Shown here piece after piece: positions 1 to 7,746 of a stretch of DNA of 64,000 nt. The stretch comes from Azomonas tarimensis (lineage in GTDB: Bacteria; Pseudomonadota; Gammaproteobacteria; Pseudomonadales; Pseudomonadaceae). The notes beneath the pieces are model-generated. The model had not been told where the DNA came from. It made no database searches and worked only from the letters and a program-made list of their open reading frames with translations. The stretch lies in the NCBI RefSeq assembly GCF_042648805.1, contig NZ_JBHRXZ010000027.1, forward strand, positions 47,515 through 111,514. Direction: 5' to 3'. Each line of letters opens with the position of its first letter. The first letter of the stretch is position 1. A program made the translations under genes and the position numbers.

Positions 1-1
1 C

Positions 2-616
2 GAAACCGATGTGCGTGCGGTGATCAAGGAGCTGGCGCCGAGCGTGCGCATCATGAGCGCCGGGCAGAGCATCGAGATTCTCAAGGGCATGGGGCTGCCA
101 AAGGAAATTTCCGAGCGCTTCGGCCTGAAGCAGATGAAGGGCAGCCACATCATCGGCCACACCCGCATGGCCACCGAATCGGCCGTGACCATGGAAGGCA
201 GCCACCCGTTTTCCACCGGTGCCGACCTCTGCCTGGTGCACAACGGTTCGCTGTCCAATCACTTTCGCCTGCGTCAGGAACTCAAGCGCCACGGCATCGC
301 ATTCGAGACCGAGAACGACACCGAAGTGGCGGCCGGTTATCTCACCTGGCGCCTGCAGCAGGGCGACAGCCTGAAGGAGGCGCTGGACCACTCCCTCGAG
401 GATCTCGATGGCTTCTTCACCTTTGCCATCGGTACCCGCGACGGCTTTGCGGTGATCCGCGACCCGATCGCCTGCAAGCCGGCCATCCTCGCCGAGACCG
501 ACGACTACGTGGCCATGGCCTCGGAGTACCAGGCGCTGGCAAGCCTGCCGGGGATCGAAAAGGCCAAGGTCTGGGAGCCGGAGCCGGCCACCATGTACAT
601 CTGGGAACGCGCATAG
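2..616 (+). CDS. mgsA: N-methylglutamate synthase subunit A / GlxB, class II glutamine amidotransferase (5' end outside window)
   Basis: C-terminal ~204 residues of a class II (Ntn-type) glutamine amidotransferase; the reading frame is open to the window edge, so the catalytic N-terminal Cys lies outside. Visible family features are GHTRMATES and HNGSLSN, which line the glutamine pocket, and DGFFTFAIG further on. The domain releases ammonia from glutamine for the synthase partner. It is followed after 160 bp by the GXGXG subunit and then the FMN synthase subunit, the split glutamate-synthase arrangement called glxBCD in rhizobia and mgsABC in methylamine users. I prefer mgsABC because dmm, tmm and tdm are in the same window. 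A gmaS or glnA-like gene upstream would settle it. Confidence 0.82.
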   Translation, partial: ETDVRAVIKELAPSVRIMSAGQSIEILKGMGLPKEISERFGLKQMKGSHIIGHTRMATESAVTMEGSHPFSTGADLCLVHNGSLSNHFRLRQELKRHGIAFETENDTEVAAGYLTWRLQQGDSLKEALDHSLEDLDGFFTFAIGTRDGFAVIRDPIACKPAILAETDDYVAMASEYQALASLPGIEKAKVWEPEPATMYIWERA

Positions 617-776
617 GTGAGTCCTACAGCCTGCTGCGCGCCCCGATCGCAGCGTAGGTCCTCGCGAAGACTCGGCGTAGTCGAGTACTGCCTCGCCTTT
701 CGCTCCGGTCCTTCCTTGCTCTCGACGCGCTCGCGACGGCTATAGACGATTCTCAAGCATTGGAGTTTGAAAAAGC

Positions 777-1460
777 ATGAAAACCGTAAATCTCACCGAA
801 TCCACCGTGCGCGACCTCAACCAAGCCCTGCATGACCAAGCCAAGGATCTGACCGAGCGCGAGTGGGTGATCACCCATTCGGACGGCAAGCACAACCTGG
901 CCGTCGGCCTGAACGAAGCGCTGACCGTCGAGATCGACGGGCACGCCGGGTATTACTGCGCCGGGATGAACCAGAAGGCCAGCGTCACCGTGCACGGCAA
1001 CGTGGGCGTGGGCGTTGCGGAAAACATGATGTCCGGCTCGGTACGGGTCAAGGGCAGCGCTTCGCAGTCGGCGGGCGCCACCGCCCATGGCGGGTTGCTG
1101 GTGATCGAGGGCGACGCCGGCGCGCGCTGTGGCATTTCCATGAAAGGTGTGGACATCGTGGTCGGCGGCAACATCGGCCACATGAGCTGCTTCATGGGCC
1201 AGGCCGGGCGGCTGGTGGCCTGCGGCGATGCCGGAGACGCGCTGGGCGACTCGCTCTACGAGACCCGCATCTATGTGAAGGGCACGGTCAAGTCGCTGGG
1301 CTCGGACTGCATCGAAAAGGAAATGCGCGCCGAGCACCTAGAGGAGCTGGCTGAACTGCTCAACCGCGCCGGCTTCGATGAAGATCCGAAAGCCTTCAAG
1401 CGCTACGGCTCGGCTCGCCAGCTCTACAACTTCAAGGTCGATAACGCCTCGGCGTACTGA
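777..1460 (+). CDS. mgsB: N-methylglutamate synthase subunit B / GlxC, GXGXG-domain protein
   Basis: This 227-residue protein matches the C-terminal GXGXG beta-helix domain of glutamate synthase (GltB) as a free subunit. The right-handed helix turns appear as repeated hydrophobic/glycine patterns between about residues 50 and 160 (GHAGYYCAGMNQ, GNVGVGVAENM, GDAGARCGISM, GGNIGHMSC). In the complex it is structural, helping connect the amidotransferase and FMN sites. It lies between mgsA and mgsC in the same direction and must be translated with them. A 160-bp gap precedes it, with no clear promoter seen. Length is normal for GlxC/MgsB. Confidence 0.82.
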   Translation: MKTVNLTESTVRDLNQALHDQAKDLTEREWVITHSDGKHNLAVGLNEALTVEIDGHAGYYCAGMNQKASVTVHGNVGVGVAENMMSGSVRVKGSASQSAGATAHGGLLVIEGDAGARCGISMKGVDIVVGGNIGHMSCFMGQAGRLVACGDAGDALGDSLYETRIYVKGTVKSLGSDCIEKEMRAEHLEELAELLNRAGFDEDPKAFKRYGSARQLYNFKVDNASAY

Positions 1461-1490
1461 CAGAACCGATTCCATTTCGAGGAGCTCCCC

Positions 1491-2816
1491 ATGAGCAACG
1501 AACATCCACCGGTGCTGCGCGAGTCCGCCACTTTCGATCGCCTGACCATCCAGGAAATCCAGCGCGCCGCCGAGACCGGCATCTACGACATCCGCGGCGG
1601 TGGCACCAAGCGCAAGGTCCCGCACTTCGACGACTTGCTGCTGCTCGGCGCCTCCATGTCCCGCTACCCGCTGGAAGGCTACCGGGAAAAATGCGGCACC
1701 GACGTGGTGCTCGGCACCCGCTTCGCCAAGAAGCCGATCCACCTGGCCATTCCGGTGACCATCGCCGGCATGAGCTTCGGCGCGCTGTCCGCCCAGGCCA
1801 AGGAAGCCCTCGGCCGTGGCGCGAGCATCGCCGGCACCAGCACCACCACCGGCGACGGCGGCATGACCCCGGAGGAGCGCGGCCAGTCCAAGCACCTGGT
1901 CTACCAGTACCTGCCGTCGCGCTATGGCATGAACCCCGACGACCTGCGCAAGGCCGACGCCATCGAGATCGTCCTCGGCCAGGGCGCCAAGCCGGGCGGC
2001 GGCGGCATGCTCTTGGGCATGAAGGTCACTGAGCGGGTCGCCGGCATGCGCACCCTGCCGATCGGTGTCGACCAGCGCAGCGCCTGCCGCCACCCGGACT
2101 GGACCGGACCGGACGACCTGGCGATCAAGATCGCCGAGATCCGCGAGATCACCGACTGGGAAAAACCCATCTACGTGAAGATCGGCGCCAGTCGCCCTTA
2201 CTATGACGTCAAGCTGGCGGTGAAGGCCGGCGCCGATGTGATCGTGCTGGACGGCATGCAGGGCGGCACCGCGGCAACCCAGGAAGTCTTCATCGAGCAC
2301 GTGGGCATCCCGATCCTTTGCGCCATCCCGCAGGCCGTGCAGGCGCTGCAGGAGATGGACATGCATCGCAAGGTGCAACTGATCGTTTCCGGCGGCATCC
2401 GCACCGGCGCCGACGTGGCCAAGGCCATGGCCATGGGCGCCGATGCCGTGGCCATCGGCACCGCCGCGCTGATCGCGCTTGGCGACAACCACCCGCGGCT
2501 GGACGGGGAACTGAAGAAGATCGGCTCGGCCGCCGGCTACTACGACGACTGGCAGAACGGCCGCGACCCGGCCGGCATCACCACCCAGGATCCGGAGCTT
2601 TCCAAGCGCCTGGACCCGGTGGAGGGCGGCCGCCGGCTGGCCAACTATCTGCGAGTGCTGGTGCTGGAAGCCCAGACCATGGCCCGCGCCTGCGGCAAGT
2701 CCCATCTGCACAACCTTGATCCCGAGGACCTGGTAGCCCTCACCGTCGAGTCAGCTGCCATGGCGCGTGTGCCCTTGGCTGGCACCAACTGGGTGCCGGG
2801 GCAGGGCGGCTACTGA
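1491..2816 (+). CDS. mgsC: N-methylglutamate synthase subunit C / GlxD, FMN-binding glutamate synthase-like protein
   Basis: The 441-residue protein is the FMN-binding (beta/alpha)8 domain of glutamate synthase. Diagnostic stretches are AGMSFGALS, TTTGDGGM, YLPSRYGM, GQGAKPGGGG, VKIGASR, DGMQGGTAAT and SGGIRTGADVAKAMAMGADAV at the phosphate-binding end of the barrel. In methylamine users the MgsABC complex makes N-methylglutamate from methylamine, or from gamma-glutamylmethylamide, with 2-oxoglutarate and a reductant. ATG is 30 bp after mgsB, with GAGGAG just upstream. A strong bidirectional terminator follows, separating the operon from catR. Substrate assignment (methylamine versus a plain glutamate synthase-like role) is inferred from context. 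Confidence 0.82.
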   Translation: MSNEHPPVLRESATFDRLTIQEIQRAAETGIYDIRGGGTKRKVPHFDDLLLLGASMSRYPLEGYREKCGTDVVLGTRFAKKPIHLAIPVTIAGMSFGALSAQAKEALGRGASIAGTSTTTGDGGMTPEERGQSKHLVYQYLPSRYGMNPDDLRKADAIEIVLGQGAKPGGGGMLLGMKVTERVAGMRTLPIGVDQRSACRHPDWTGPDDLAIKIAEIREITDWEKPIYVKIGASRPYYDVKLAVKAGADVIVLDGMQGGTAATQEVFIEHVGIPILCAIPQAVQALQEMDMHRKVQLIVSGGIRTGADVAKAMAMGADAVAIGTAALIALGDNHPRLDGELKKIGSAAGYYDDWQNGRDPAGITTQDPELSKRLDPVEGGRRLANYLRVLVLEAQTMARACGKSHLHNLDPEDLVALTVESAAMARVPLAGTNWVPGQGGY

Positions 2817-2835
2817 CAGCCGCCATTTCGTCGCC

Positions 2836-2872
2836 CAAAAACCCTCCGCGCGCACGGCGCCGGAGGGTTTTT
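2836..2872. terminator. Bidirectional rho-independent terminator between mgsC and catR
   Basis: The arms AAAACCCTCCG and CGGAGGGTTTTT pair around a GC-rich loop, giving a T-run on the + strand and an A-run at the other side. It can therefore end both mgsC (+) and catR (-), which converge here. Confidence 0.85.
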
Positions 2873-2874
2873 CA

Positions 2875-3768
2875 TTATCGGGATCGACCCTGGGACGAGG
2901 CCTGCAGGCTTCTCACCAGCGCCAGGCAGCGACGAACCAGGGTGGATTCGTCTCCGGCCCGGTAGCTCACCACGATGGGTGATGTCGCCTCGACATCTGC
3001 GAGCGGGGTGTAGGCGATGTCGTCGCGGTGCATGCGCTGCACCGAGGCTGGCACCAGGGTGATGCCGACGCCGGCCGCCACCAGGCCGATGGCAGTCTGC
3101 ATCTCGTTGGCCATCTGCGCCACCCGGATCTTCAGGTTCCGGCGGGCGAACAGCGCCAGCACATGGTCGGCATAGCTCGGTCGCGGCGCGCCGGGGTAGA
3201 GCACGAAAGGCTCGCCGGCCAACTGGGCGAGCGTCGCCGGCCCGGCCAGCAGGGGGTGGCCGACGGGGAGGGCGGCCACCAGCGGGTCTTCCCGGATCAC
3301 TTCCTGGATCACCGCCGGGTCCTCGATGCGGATACGCCCGAAGCCGATGTCGATGCGCCCACTCTTCAGCGCCTCCACTTGTTGCAGAGTGATCAGCTCC
3401 GACAGCCCCAGCTCCAGGCTGCCCTCGCGGCGCAACTGGCGGATCAGTTCCGGCAGCGCGCCATACAGTGTCGAGGGCGCGAAGCCGATGCCCAGCCAGC
3501 GCTTCTGGTGCTCGGCCAGCCGGCGGGTGTCCTCGCACACTCGCGCCAGTTGCTCGAGCAGCTGCACCGAATGCTCGTGGAAGAAGCGCCCGGCTTCGGT
3601 AAGTTTCAGCGGTCGGCCGCGCTCCACCAGGGCGACGCCCAGTTCGTCTTCCAGTTGCTGGATCTGCCGGCTCAGCGGCGGCTGGGCGATATGCAGCTGT
3701 TCCGCGGCGCGGGTGAAGTTGAGGGTTTCCGCGAGCACGCGGAAGTAACGCAAGTGGCGCAGTTCCAC
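2875..3768 (-). CDS. catR: LysR-type activator of the catechol operon, CatR
   Basis: A 297-residue LysR regulator with an N-terminal winged helix-turn-helix (residues 1-60: RHLRYFRVLAETLNFTRAAE, then HIAQPPLSRQIQQLE) and a periplasmic-binding-like effector domain. It is transcribed divergently from catBCA with a 169-bp gap, the arrangement of CatR, which activates cat genes in response to cis,cis-muconate. The start is GTG at 3768, with AGGAGG 5 bp upstream. BenM/CatM-type relatives look very similar, but the position opposite catB favours CatR. The 3' end stops just inside the shared terminator. Confidence 0.9.
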   Translation of the reverse strand: MELRHLRYFRVLAETLNFTRAAEQLHIAQPPLSRQIQQLEDELGVALVERGRPLKLTEAGRFFHEHSVQLLEQLARVCEDTRRLAEHQKRWLGIGFAPSTLYGALPELIRQLRREGSLELGLSELITLQQVEALKSGRIDIGFGRIRIEDPAVIQEVIREDPLVAALPVGHPLLAGPATLAQLAGEPFVLYPGAPRPSYADHVLALFARRNLKIRVAQMANEMQTAIGLVAAGVGITLVPASVQRMHRDDIAYTPLADVEATSPIVVSYRAGDESTLVRRCLALVRSLQASSQGRSR

Positions 3769-3782
3769 GATACCTCCTAGGT

Positions 3783-3803
3783 ATTGTTCGAGACCGAATC
3801 AAT
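3783..3803. promoter_or_regulatory. Candidate CatR operator in the catR-catB intergenic region
   Basis: An imperfect inverted repeat, ATTGTTCG then CGAATCAAT, flanks a 4-nt centre and carries the T-N11-A spacing typical of LysR sites. It lies close to the catR start and upstream of catB, where CatR should bind. No consensus -35/-10 is evident for catB, as expected for an activated promoter. Confidence 0.4.
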
Positions 3804-3937
3804 ATTGGACCCGTGCATTTCGTAGGGTCAATCTTCGGCTACACAAGAAAAACACCTGAGGGATACCCGATGCATCCATGCGTCCTTGTCTGTCAGCGTT
3901 CCGCTGCCGGGTTCGACTGTTCGCCGAGGAAGGTCAT

Positions 3938-5059
3938 ATGAGCCAGCCTCTGATCGAGAGTCTCGAAACCCTCATCGTCGACCTGCCGACCATTCGCCCC
4001 CACAAGCTGGCCATGCACACCATGCAGCGCCAGACCCTGGTCATCCTGCGGTTGCGCTGCAGCGATGGCATCGAAGGTATCGGCGAGGCCACCACCATCG
4101 GCGGACTGGCCTATGCGGGCGAAAGTCCGGAGAGCATCAAGACCAACATCGACACCTATTTCGCGCCCCTGCTGGTCGGGCAGGACGCCAGCAATATCAA
4201 TGCAGCGATGCAGCGCATCGAGCGCCATGTGCGTGGCAATACCTTCGCTCGCTCGGCCCTGGACACGGCGCTGCTCGATGCCCAGGCCAAGCGTCTCGGC
4301 CTGCCCCTGGCGGAGCTGCTGGGCGGGCGCCTGCATGACGGCCTGGAAGTCGCCTGGACCCTGGCCAGCGGCGACACCGACAAGGATGTGGAAGAGGCCG
4401 AGCGCATGCTCGACCTGCGCCGGCACCGTCACTTCAAGCTGAAGATCGGCGCGGGCGAGCCGGCCAGGGACATCGCCCATGTCGCCGCCATCAAGCGCGC
4501 CCTGGGCGACCGGGCCAGCGTGCGGGTCGACGTCAACCAGGCCTGGAGCGAGGCGGTCGCCCTGCGCGCCTGCCAGCAACTGGGCGACGCGGGGGTCGAA
4601 CTGATCGAACAGCCGATCCCGCGCCATGACGAACGGGCCCTGGCGCGGGTCAGTGCTCGCAGTCCGGTTCCGGTGATGGCCGACGAGGCCATCGAGTCGG
4701 TCGAAGATGGATTCCGCCTCGCCCGCGCCAGTGCCGCGCCGGTGTTCGCCCTGAAGATCGCCAAGACGGGCGGGCCACGTGCTGTCCTGCGTACGGCTGC
4801 GATTGCCGAAGCGGCCGGCATCGGGCTCTACGGCGGGACCATGCTCGAAGGCGGGCTGGGTACCTTGGCCGCCGCCCATGCGTTCGCCACGCTGCCGAAG
4901 CTGGAGTGGCATACCGAGTTGTTCGGTCCGCTGCTGCTGACTGAGGATATTCTCGTCGAAGGCCCCGTGTATCGCGATTTCCAGCTGCTGATTCCGAACG
5001 CTCCGGGCGTAGGCGTGACGCTGGACGAAGAGAGACTGGCCCATTTCCGCCGTGACTGA
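3938..5059 (+). CDS. catB: Muconate cycloisomerase CatB
   Basis: A 373-residue enolase-superfamily enzyme that lactonises cis,cis-muconate to muconolactone in the catechol ortho-cleavage branch. The muconate lactonizing subgroup is recognisable from HFKLKIGAG (the K-x-K acid/base lysines, around residues 165-172), RVDVNQAW (metal-binding Asp), ELIEQPI (Glu), MADEAI (Asp) and ALKIAKTGG (second catalytic Lys). ATG 3938 was chosen because AGGAAGG sits 6 bp upstream and the N-terminus MSQPLIESLE is family-like; an upstream in-frame ATG at 3878 lacks this. It is followed 11 bp later by catC. Confidence 0.95.
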   Translation: MSQPLIESLETLIVDLPTIRPHKLAMHTMQRQTLVILRLRCSDGIEGIGEATTIGGLAYAGESPESIKTNIDTYFAPLLVGQDASNINAAMQRIERHVRGNTFARSALDTALLDAQAKRLGLPLAELLGGRLHDGLEVAWTLASGDTDKDVEEAERMLDLRRHRHFKLKIGAGEPARDIAHVAAIKRALGDRASVRVDVNQAWSEAVALRACQQLGDAGVELIEQPIPRHDERALARVSARSPVPVMADEAIESVEDGFRLARASAAPVFALKIAKTGGPRAVLRTAAIAEAAGIGLYGGTMLEGGLGTLAAAHAFATLPKLEWHTELFGPLLLTEDILVEGPVYRDFQLLIPNAPGVGVTLDEERLAHFRRD

Positions 5060-5070
5060 GAAGGTGACCC

Positions 5071-5361
5071 ATGCTGTTCCATGTCCGCATGACCGTGAAA
5101 CTGCCGACCGACATGCCTGCCGAACAGGCGGCATCGCTCAAGGCTGAAGAGAAGGCGCTGGCCCAGCAGCTGCAGCAGGAAGGCACCTGGCGCCATCTGT
5201 GGCGCATCGCCGGGCTGTACGCCAATGTGAGTATTTTCGATGTGCCCGATGCCCAGGCCCTGCACGACACTCTGATGCAGCTGCCGTTGTATCCCTACAT
5301 GGATATCGAGGTGATGGCGATGTGCCGTCATCCCTCGTCCATCCATGACGATGACCGTTGA
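5071..5361 (+). CDS. catC: Muconolactone delta-isomerase CatC
   Basis: A 96-residue protein of normal family length (LFHVRMTVKLP at the start, then LWRIAGLYANVSIFDV and LPLYPYMDIEVMAM). It moves the double bond of muconolactone to give beta-ketoadipate enol-lactone and forms a decameric ferredoxin-like assembly. It sits directly after catB with a GAGAAGG ribosome site and is certainly cotranscribed. The next enzyme, PcaD, is not in this window. Confidence 0.95.
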   Translation: MLFHVRMTVKLPTDMPAEQAASLKAEEKALAQQLQQEGTWRHLWRIAGLYANVSIFDVPDAQALHDTLMQLPLYPYMDIEVMAMCRHPSSIHDDDR

Positions 5362-5393
5362 TAAGCGATACCTGAAGTGCCGTCCTGATTGAC

Positions 5394-5401
5394 AACAACA
5401 A
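5394..5401 (+). promoter_or_regulatory. Hfq/Crc-type A-rich site in the catA leader
   Basis: AACAACAA fits the AANAANAA catabolite-activity motif bound by Hfq with Crc in pseudomonads. It lies 15 bases before the catA ATG and next to the GAGGAA ribosome site, so binding would block catA translation while preferred carbon sources are present. Confidence 0.6.
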
Positions 5402-5416
5402 TATGAGGAATAAGCC

Positions 5417-6346
5417 ATGACCGTACGTATCTCCCATACCGCTGAAGTGCAGAAGTTCTTTGAAAACGCCAGCGGTTTCGACAACGACCTGGGCAACAGC
5501 CGGATGAAGACGGTGGTCCACCGGGTGCTGAACGATGCCGTCAAGATCATCGAGGACCTGCAGGTCACTCCGGAGGAGTTCTGGAAGGCAGTCAACTACC
5601 TCAACGAACTGGGTTCGCGCCAGGAAGCCGGGCTGCTGGTGGCCGGCCTGGGCCTGGAGCACTACCTCGACCTGCTGATGGATGCCGAGGACGAGCAGGC
5701 AGGCCGCGCCGGCGGCACCCCGCGTACCATCGAAGGCCCGCTCTATGTCGCTGGCGCGCCGCTCTGCCAGCATGAGGCGCGGCTGGACGACGGCACCGAC
5801 GATGCTACCGTGATGTTCATGGAAGGCCGGGTATTCGGCACCGATGGCGCGCCGCTGGCGAACGCCATGGTCGATGTCTGGCACGCCAATACCAACGGCA
5901 CCTACTCCTACTTCGACCCGTCCCAGTCCGAGTTCAACCTGCGCCGCCGCATCCAGACCGATGCCGAAGGCCGCTACCGCTTCCGCAGCATCGTGCCGTC
6001 GGGCTACGGCTGCCCGCCGGACGGCCCGACCCAGCAGTTGCTCGACCAGATCGGCCGCCACGGTCAGCGTCCGGCCCACATCCACTTCTTCATCTCGGCA
6101 GAGGGCCATCGTCACCTGACGACCCAGATCAACCTGGCGGGCGAGAAGTACCTGCACGACGACTTCGCCTACGCCACCCGTGACGAGCTGATCGCCGAGA
6201 TCCGCTTCATCGACGATGCCGAGCAGGCCAAGGCCCGCGGCGTGGAAGGACGCTTTGCCGAGCTTACCTTCGACTTCACCCTGCCGCCGAGCGACGAGGC
6301 GCGGGAACAGCAGCGCCGCGAGCGCAAGCGGGCCCTGGAGGCCTGA
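5417..6346 (+). CDS. catA: Catechol 1,2-dioxygenase CatA
   Basis: A 309-residue intradiol dioxygenase that cleaves catechol to cis,cis-muconate using non-haem Fe(III). The N-terminal helical dimerisation domain (residues 1-100) is followed by the beta-sandwich. The likely iron ligands are the Tyr in GPLYVAG, the Tyr in SGYGCPPDG, and the two His in RPAHIHFF. It is last in the catBCA order, 55 bp after catC. The intergenic sequence carries an A-rich Hfq/Crc motif, so catA can be repressed separately in translation. Confidence 0.96.
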   Translation: MTVRISHTAEVQKFFENASGFDNDLGNSRMKTVVHRVLNDAVKIIEDLQVTPEEFWKAVNYLNELGSRQEAGLLVAGLGLEHYLDLLMDAEDEQAGRAGGTPRTIEGPLYVAGAPLCQHEARLDDGTDDATVMFMEGRVFGTDGAPLANAMVDVWHANTNGTYSYFDPSQSEFNLRRRIQTDAEGRYRFRSIVPSGYGCPPDGPTQQLLDQIGRHGQRPAHIHFFISAEGHRHLTTQINLAGEKYLHDDFAYATRDELIAEIRFIDDAEQAKARGVEGRFAELTFDFTLPPSDEAREQQRRERKRALEA

Positions 6347-6370
6347 TCGCCGGGCGCTTGCGGAGACGCC

Positions 6371-6398
6371 GATGCCCGGGCCAATGAGCCCGGGCATC
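6371..6398 (+). terminator. Perfect 11-bp hairpin after catA
   Basis: GATGCCCGGGC and GCCCGGGCATC pair perfectly around CAATGA, 25 bp after the catA stop. No T-run follows, so it may act as an mRNA 3' stabiliser or weak terminator rather than a classic intrinsic terminator. Confidence 0.6.
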
Positions 6399-6513
6399 GC
6401 TGCATCGACGCTGGGAGGCGTGTAGGTATAGACGTCTGTCTGGCTGACCGAAATACTCGGGATTAGGCTACACTCGGTTGGCCCCAGCGTGCCGCCCAGG
6501 CGGCCCCGACTAT

Positions 6514-6521
6514 AAAAACAA
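6514..6521 (+). promoter_or_regulatory. Hfq/Crc-type A-rich site in the benR leader
   Basis: AAAAACAA matches AANAANAA and lies 12 bases before the benR ATG, overlapping the approach to the AGAGG ribosome site. benR mRNA is an established Crc target in P. putida; here the assignment is by motif and position only. Confidence 0.5.
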
Positions 6522-6533
6522 AGAGGCCTGAAG

Positions 6534-7490
6534 ATGGAATGTAGTCTGCTTAGCGACCGCAGCCGCGTGTTCGAGCGTGCCGACCCTTATGCGGTGTCTG
6601 GGTACGTCAACCAACATGTCGGCGCGCATTGCATTCGCTTGCCCAAGGCTGGCAGCCCCGAAGCGAGCATCAACCATCGCAAGTTCGCCAGCCTCGATCT
6701 GTGCCGCCTCAGTTATGGTGGCAGCGTGCGGGTCACCTCGCCGGCCCTCGAAACCATCTACCACCTGCAGGTCCTGCTGCGCGGACATTGCCGTTCCCAG
6801 TTCCGTGGCGAAGAGCTCTACTACACGCCGGGCGAGATGCTGTTGATCAACCCGGACGATCCAGTGGACCTGACCTACTCGGAAGACTGCGAGAAATTCA
6901 TCGTCAAGCTGCCGGTCAGCCTGTTCGAAAGCACCTGCCTGGAACAACGCTGGGTACTGCCCGAGGGCGGCATCCGCTTTGCCTCCAGCACTCATGATGC
7001 CCGTTCGCTGGACGGCTTTCTGGCGCTGTTGGCGCTGATTTGCGAGGAGGCCGAGACGGCCGCCTCGCTGCCTCAGGTGCAGGAGCATTACGCCCGCATC
7101 GTCGCCAGCAAGCTGCTCAGCCTGCTGGACAACAACGTCGAGCGCGCCGCCAGCGATGCGCGGCCCAGCTCGTTCGATCAGGTCGCCCAGTACATCGACG
7201 AGCACCTCACCCAGGACATCGGGCTGAAGGAGCTGTTGCAGGTAGCGCGGGTCAGCGAGCGGACCCTCTACGCGCTGTTCGAGCGGCATGTCGGCCTTTC
7301 GCCAAAAGAGTACATCCGCCAGCGCAAGCTCGAGCGCATCCATAGCCGCCTGCTGGATCGCATCCGCCCGCCGCGCAGCGTGACGGAAGTGGCGCTGGAT
7401 TTCGGCTTTCTCCACCTCGGGCGCTTCTCGGAATGCTACCGCCGCCAGTTCGGCGAACTGCCCTCGGAAACCTTCCGCCGCGGCGAATGA
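6534..7490 (+). CDS. benR: AraC/XylS-family benzoate regulator BenR
   Basis: A 318-residue activator with an N-terminal effector domain (cupin-like AraC-ligand-binding type, residues ~30-190) and a C-terminal double helix-turn-helix (residues ~215-315; YIDEHLTQDIGLKELLQVAR, then VSERTLYALFERHVGLSP and FGFLHLGRFSECYRRQFGE). It is the chromosomal relative of XylS and binds benzoate directly. It sits between catBCA and benABCD, all on the + strand. Two XylS-type half-sites before benA are its obvious target. Confidence 0.92.
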   Translation: MECSLLSDRSRVFERADPYAVSGYVNQHVGAHCIRLPKAGSPEASINHRKFASLDLCRLSYGGSVRVTSPALETIYHLQVLLRGHCRSQFRGEELYYTPGEMLLINPDDPVDLTYSEDCEKFIVKLPVSLFESTCLEQRWVLPEGGIRFASSTHDARSLDGFLALLALICEEAETAASLPQVQEHYARIVASKLLSLLDNNVERAASDARPSSFDQVAQYIDEHLTQDIGLKELLQVARVSERTLYALFERHVGLSPKEYIRQRKLERIHSRLLDRIRPPRSVTEVALDFGFLHLGRFSECYRRQFGELPSETFRRGE

Positions 7491-7644
7491 GCGGCCCGGG
7501 CGCGCTGCCTGGCGCGCACCACTGACGGTGCCTCCTGCACCGGTTCCGGCGCAGCACTCGCCGCGCCGTCTCCACTCCGCGATGCCCTTGCCCCTGGCCG
7601 ATCCGGCTGGGGTTGCGCCTGCGCGCCGGCCCGCCGGGCAGACC

Positions 7645-7680
7645 CGCAGTAGATGGATAGCGGCACGCAGTAATCGGATA
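7645..7680 (+). promoter_or_regulatory. BenR operator: two direct XylS-type half-sites
   Basis: Two direct copies of CGCA-N6-GGATA start at 7645 and 7666, exactly 21 bp apart, separated by 6 bp. The XylS/BenR consensus is TGCA-N6-GGNTA, so each copy has one mismatch. The second box ends where a -35 element would begin relative to TAGTCT at 7702-7707, the same overlap as in the XylS-controlled Pm promoter. Confidence 0.8.
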
Positions 7681-7701
7681 TTGCCCCAAGGGGCCGAAGC
7701 C

Positions 7702-7707
7702 TAGTCT
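7702..7707 (+). promoter_or_regulatory. Probable -10 element of the benABCD promoter
   Basis: TAGTCT lies 21 bp after the proximal BenR box and 40 bp before the benA start. There is no recognisable -35 hexamer at the right spacing, as expected for an activator-dependent promoter. Confidence 0.5.
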
Positions 7708-7722
7708 GACCCTGCCTGATAC

Positions 7723-7730
7723 AAGAACAA
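7723..7730 (+). promoter_or_regulatory. Hfq/Crc-type A-rich site in the benA leader
   Basis: AAGAACAA fits AANAANAA and is directly followed by the ACGGAGGG ribosome-binding site of benA, so it can mask translation initiation. Confidence 0.55.
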
Positions 7731-7746
7731 ACGGAGGGCCAGACCC

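Noticed and set aside
1338..2711. Long minus-strand open frames opposite mgsC, catB, catA, benA, tdm, fruB and others
   Set aside because: They are antisense shadows in GC-rich codons: low-complexity His/Ala/Arg/Gly-rich text, no ribosome sites, and fully opposite genes with clear families.
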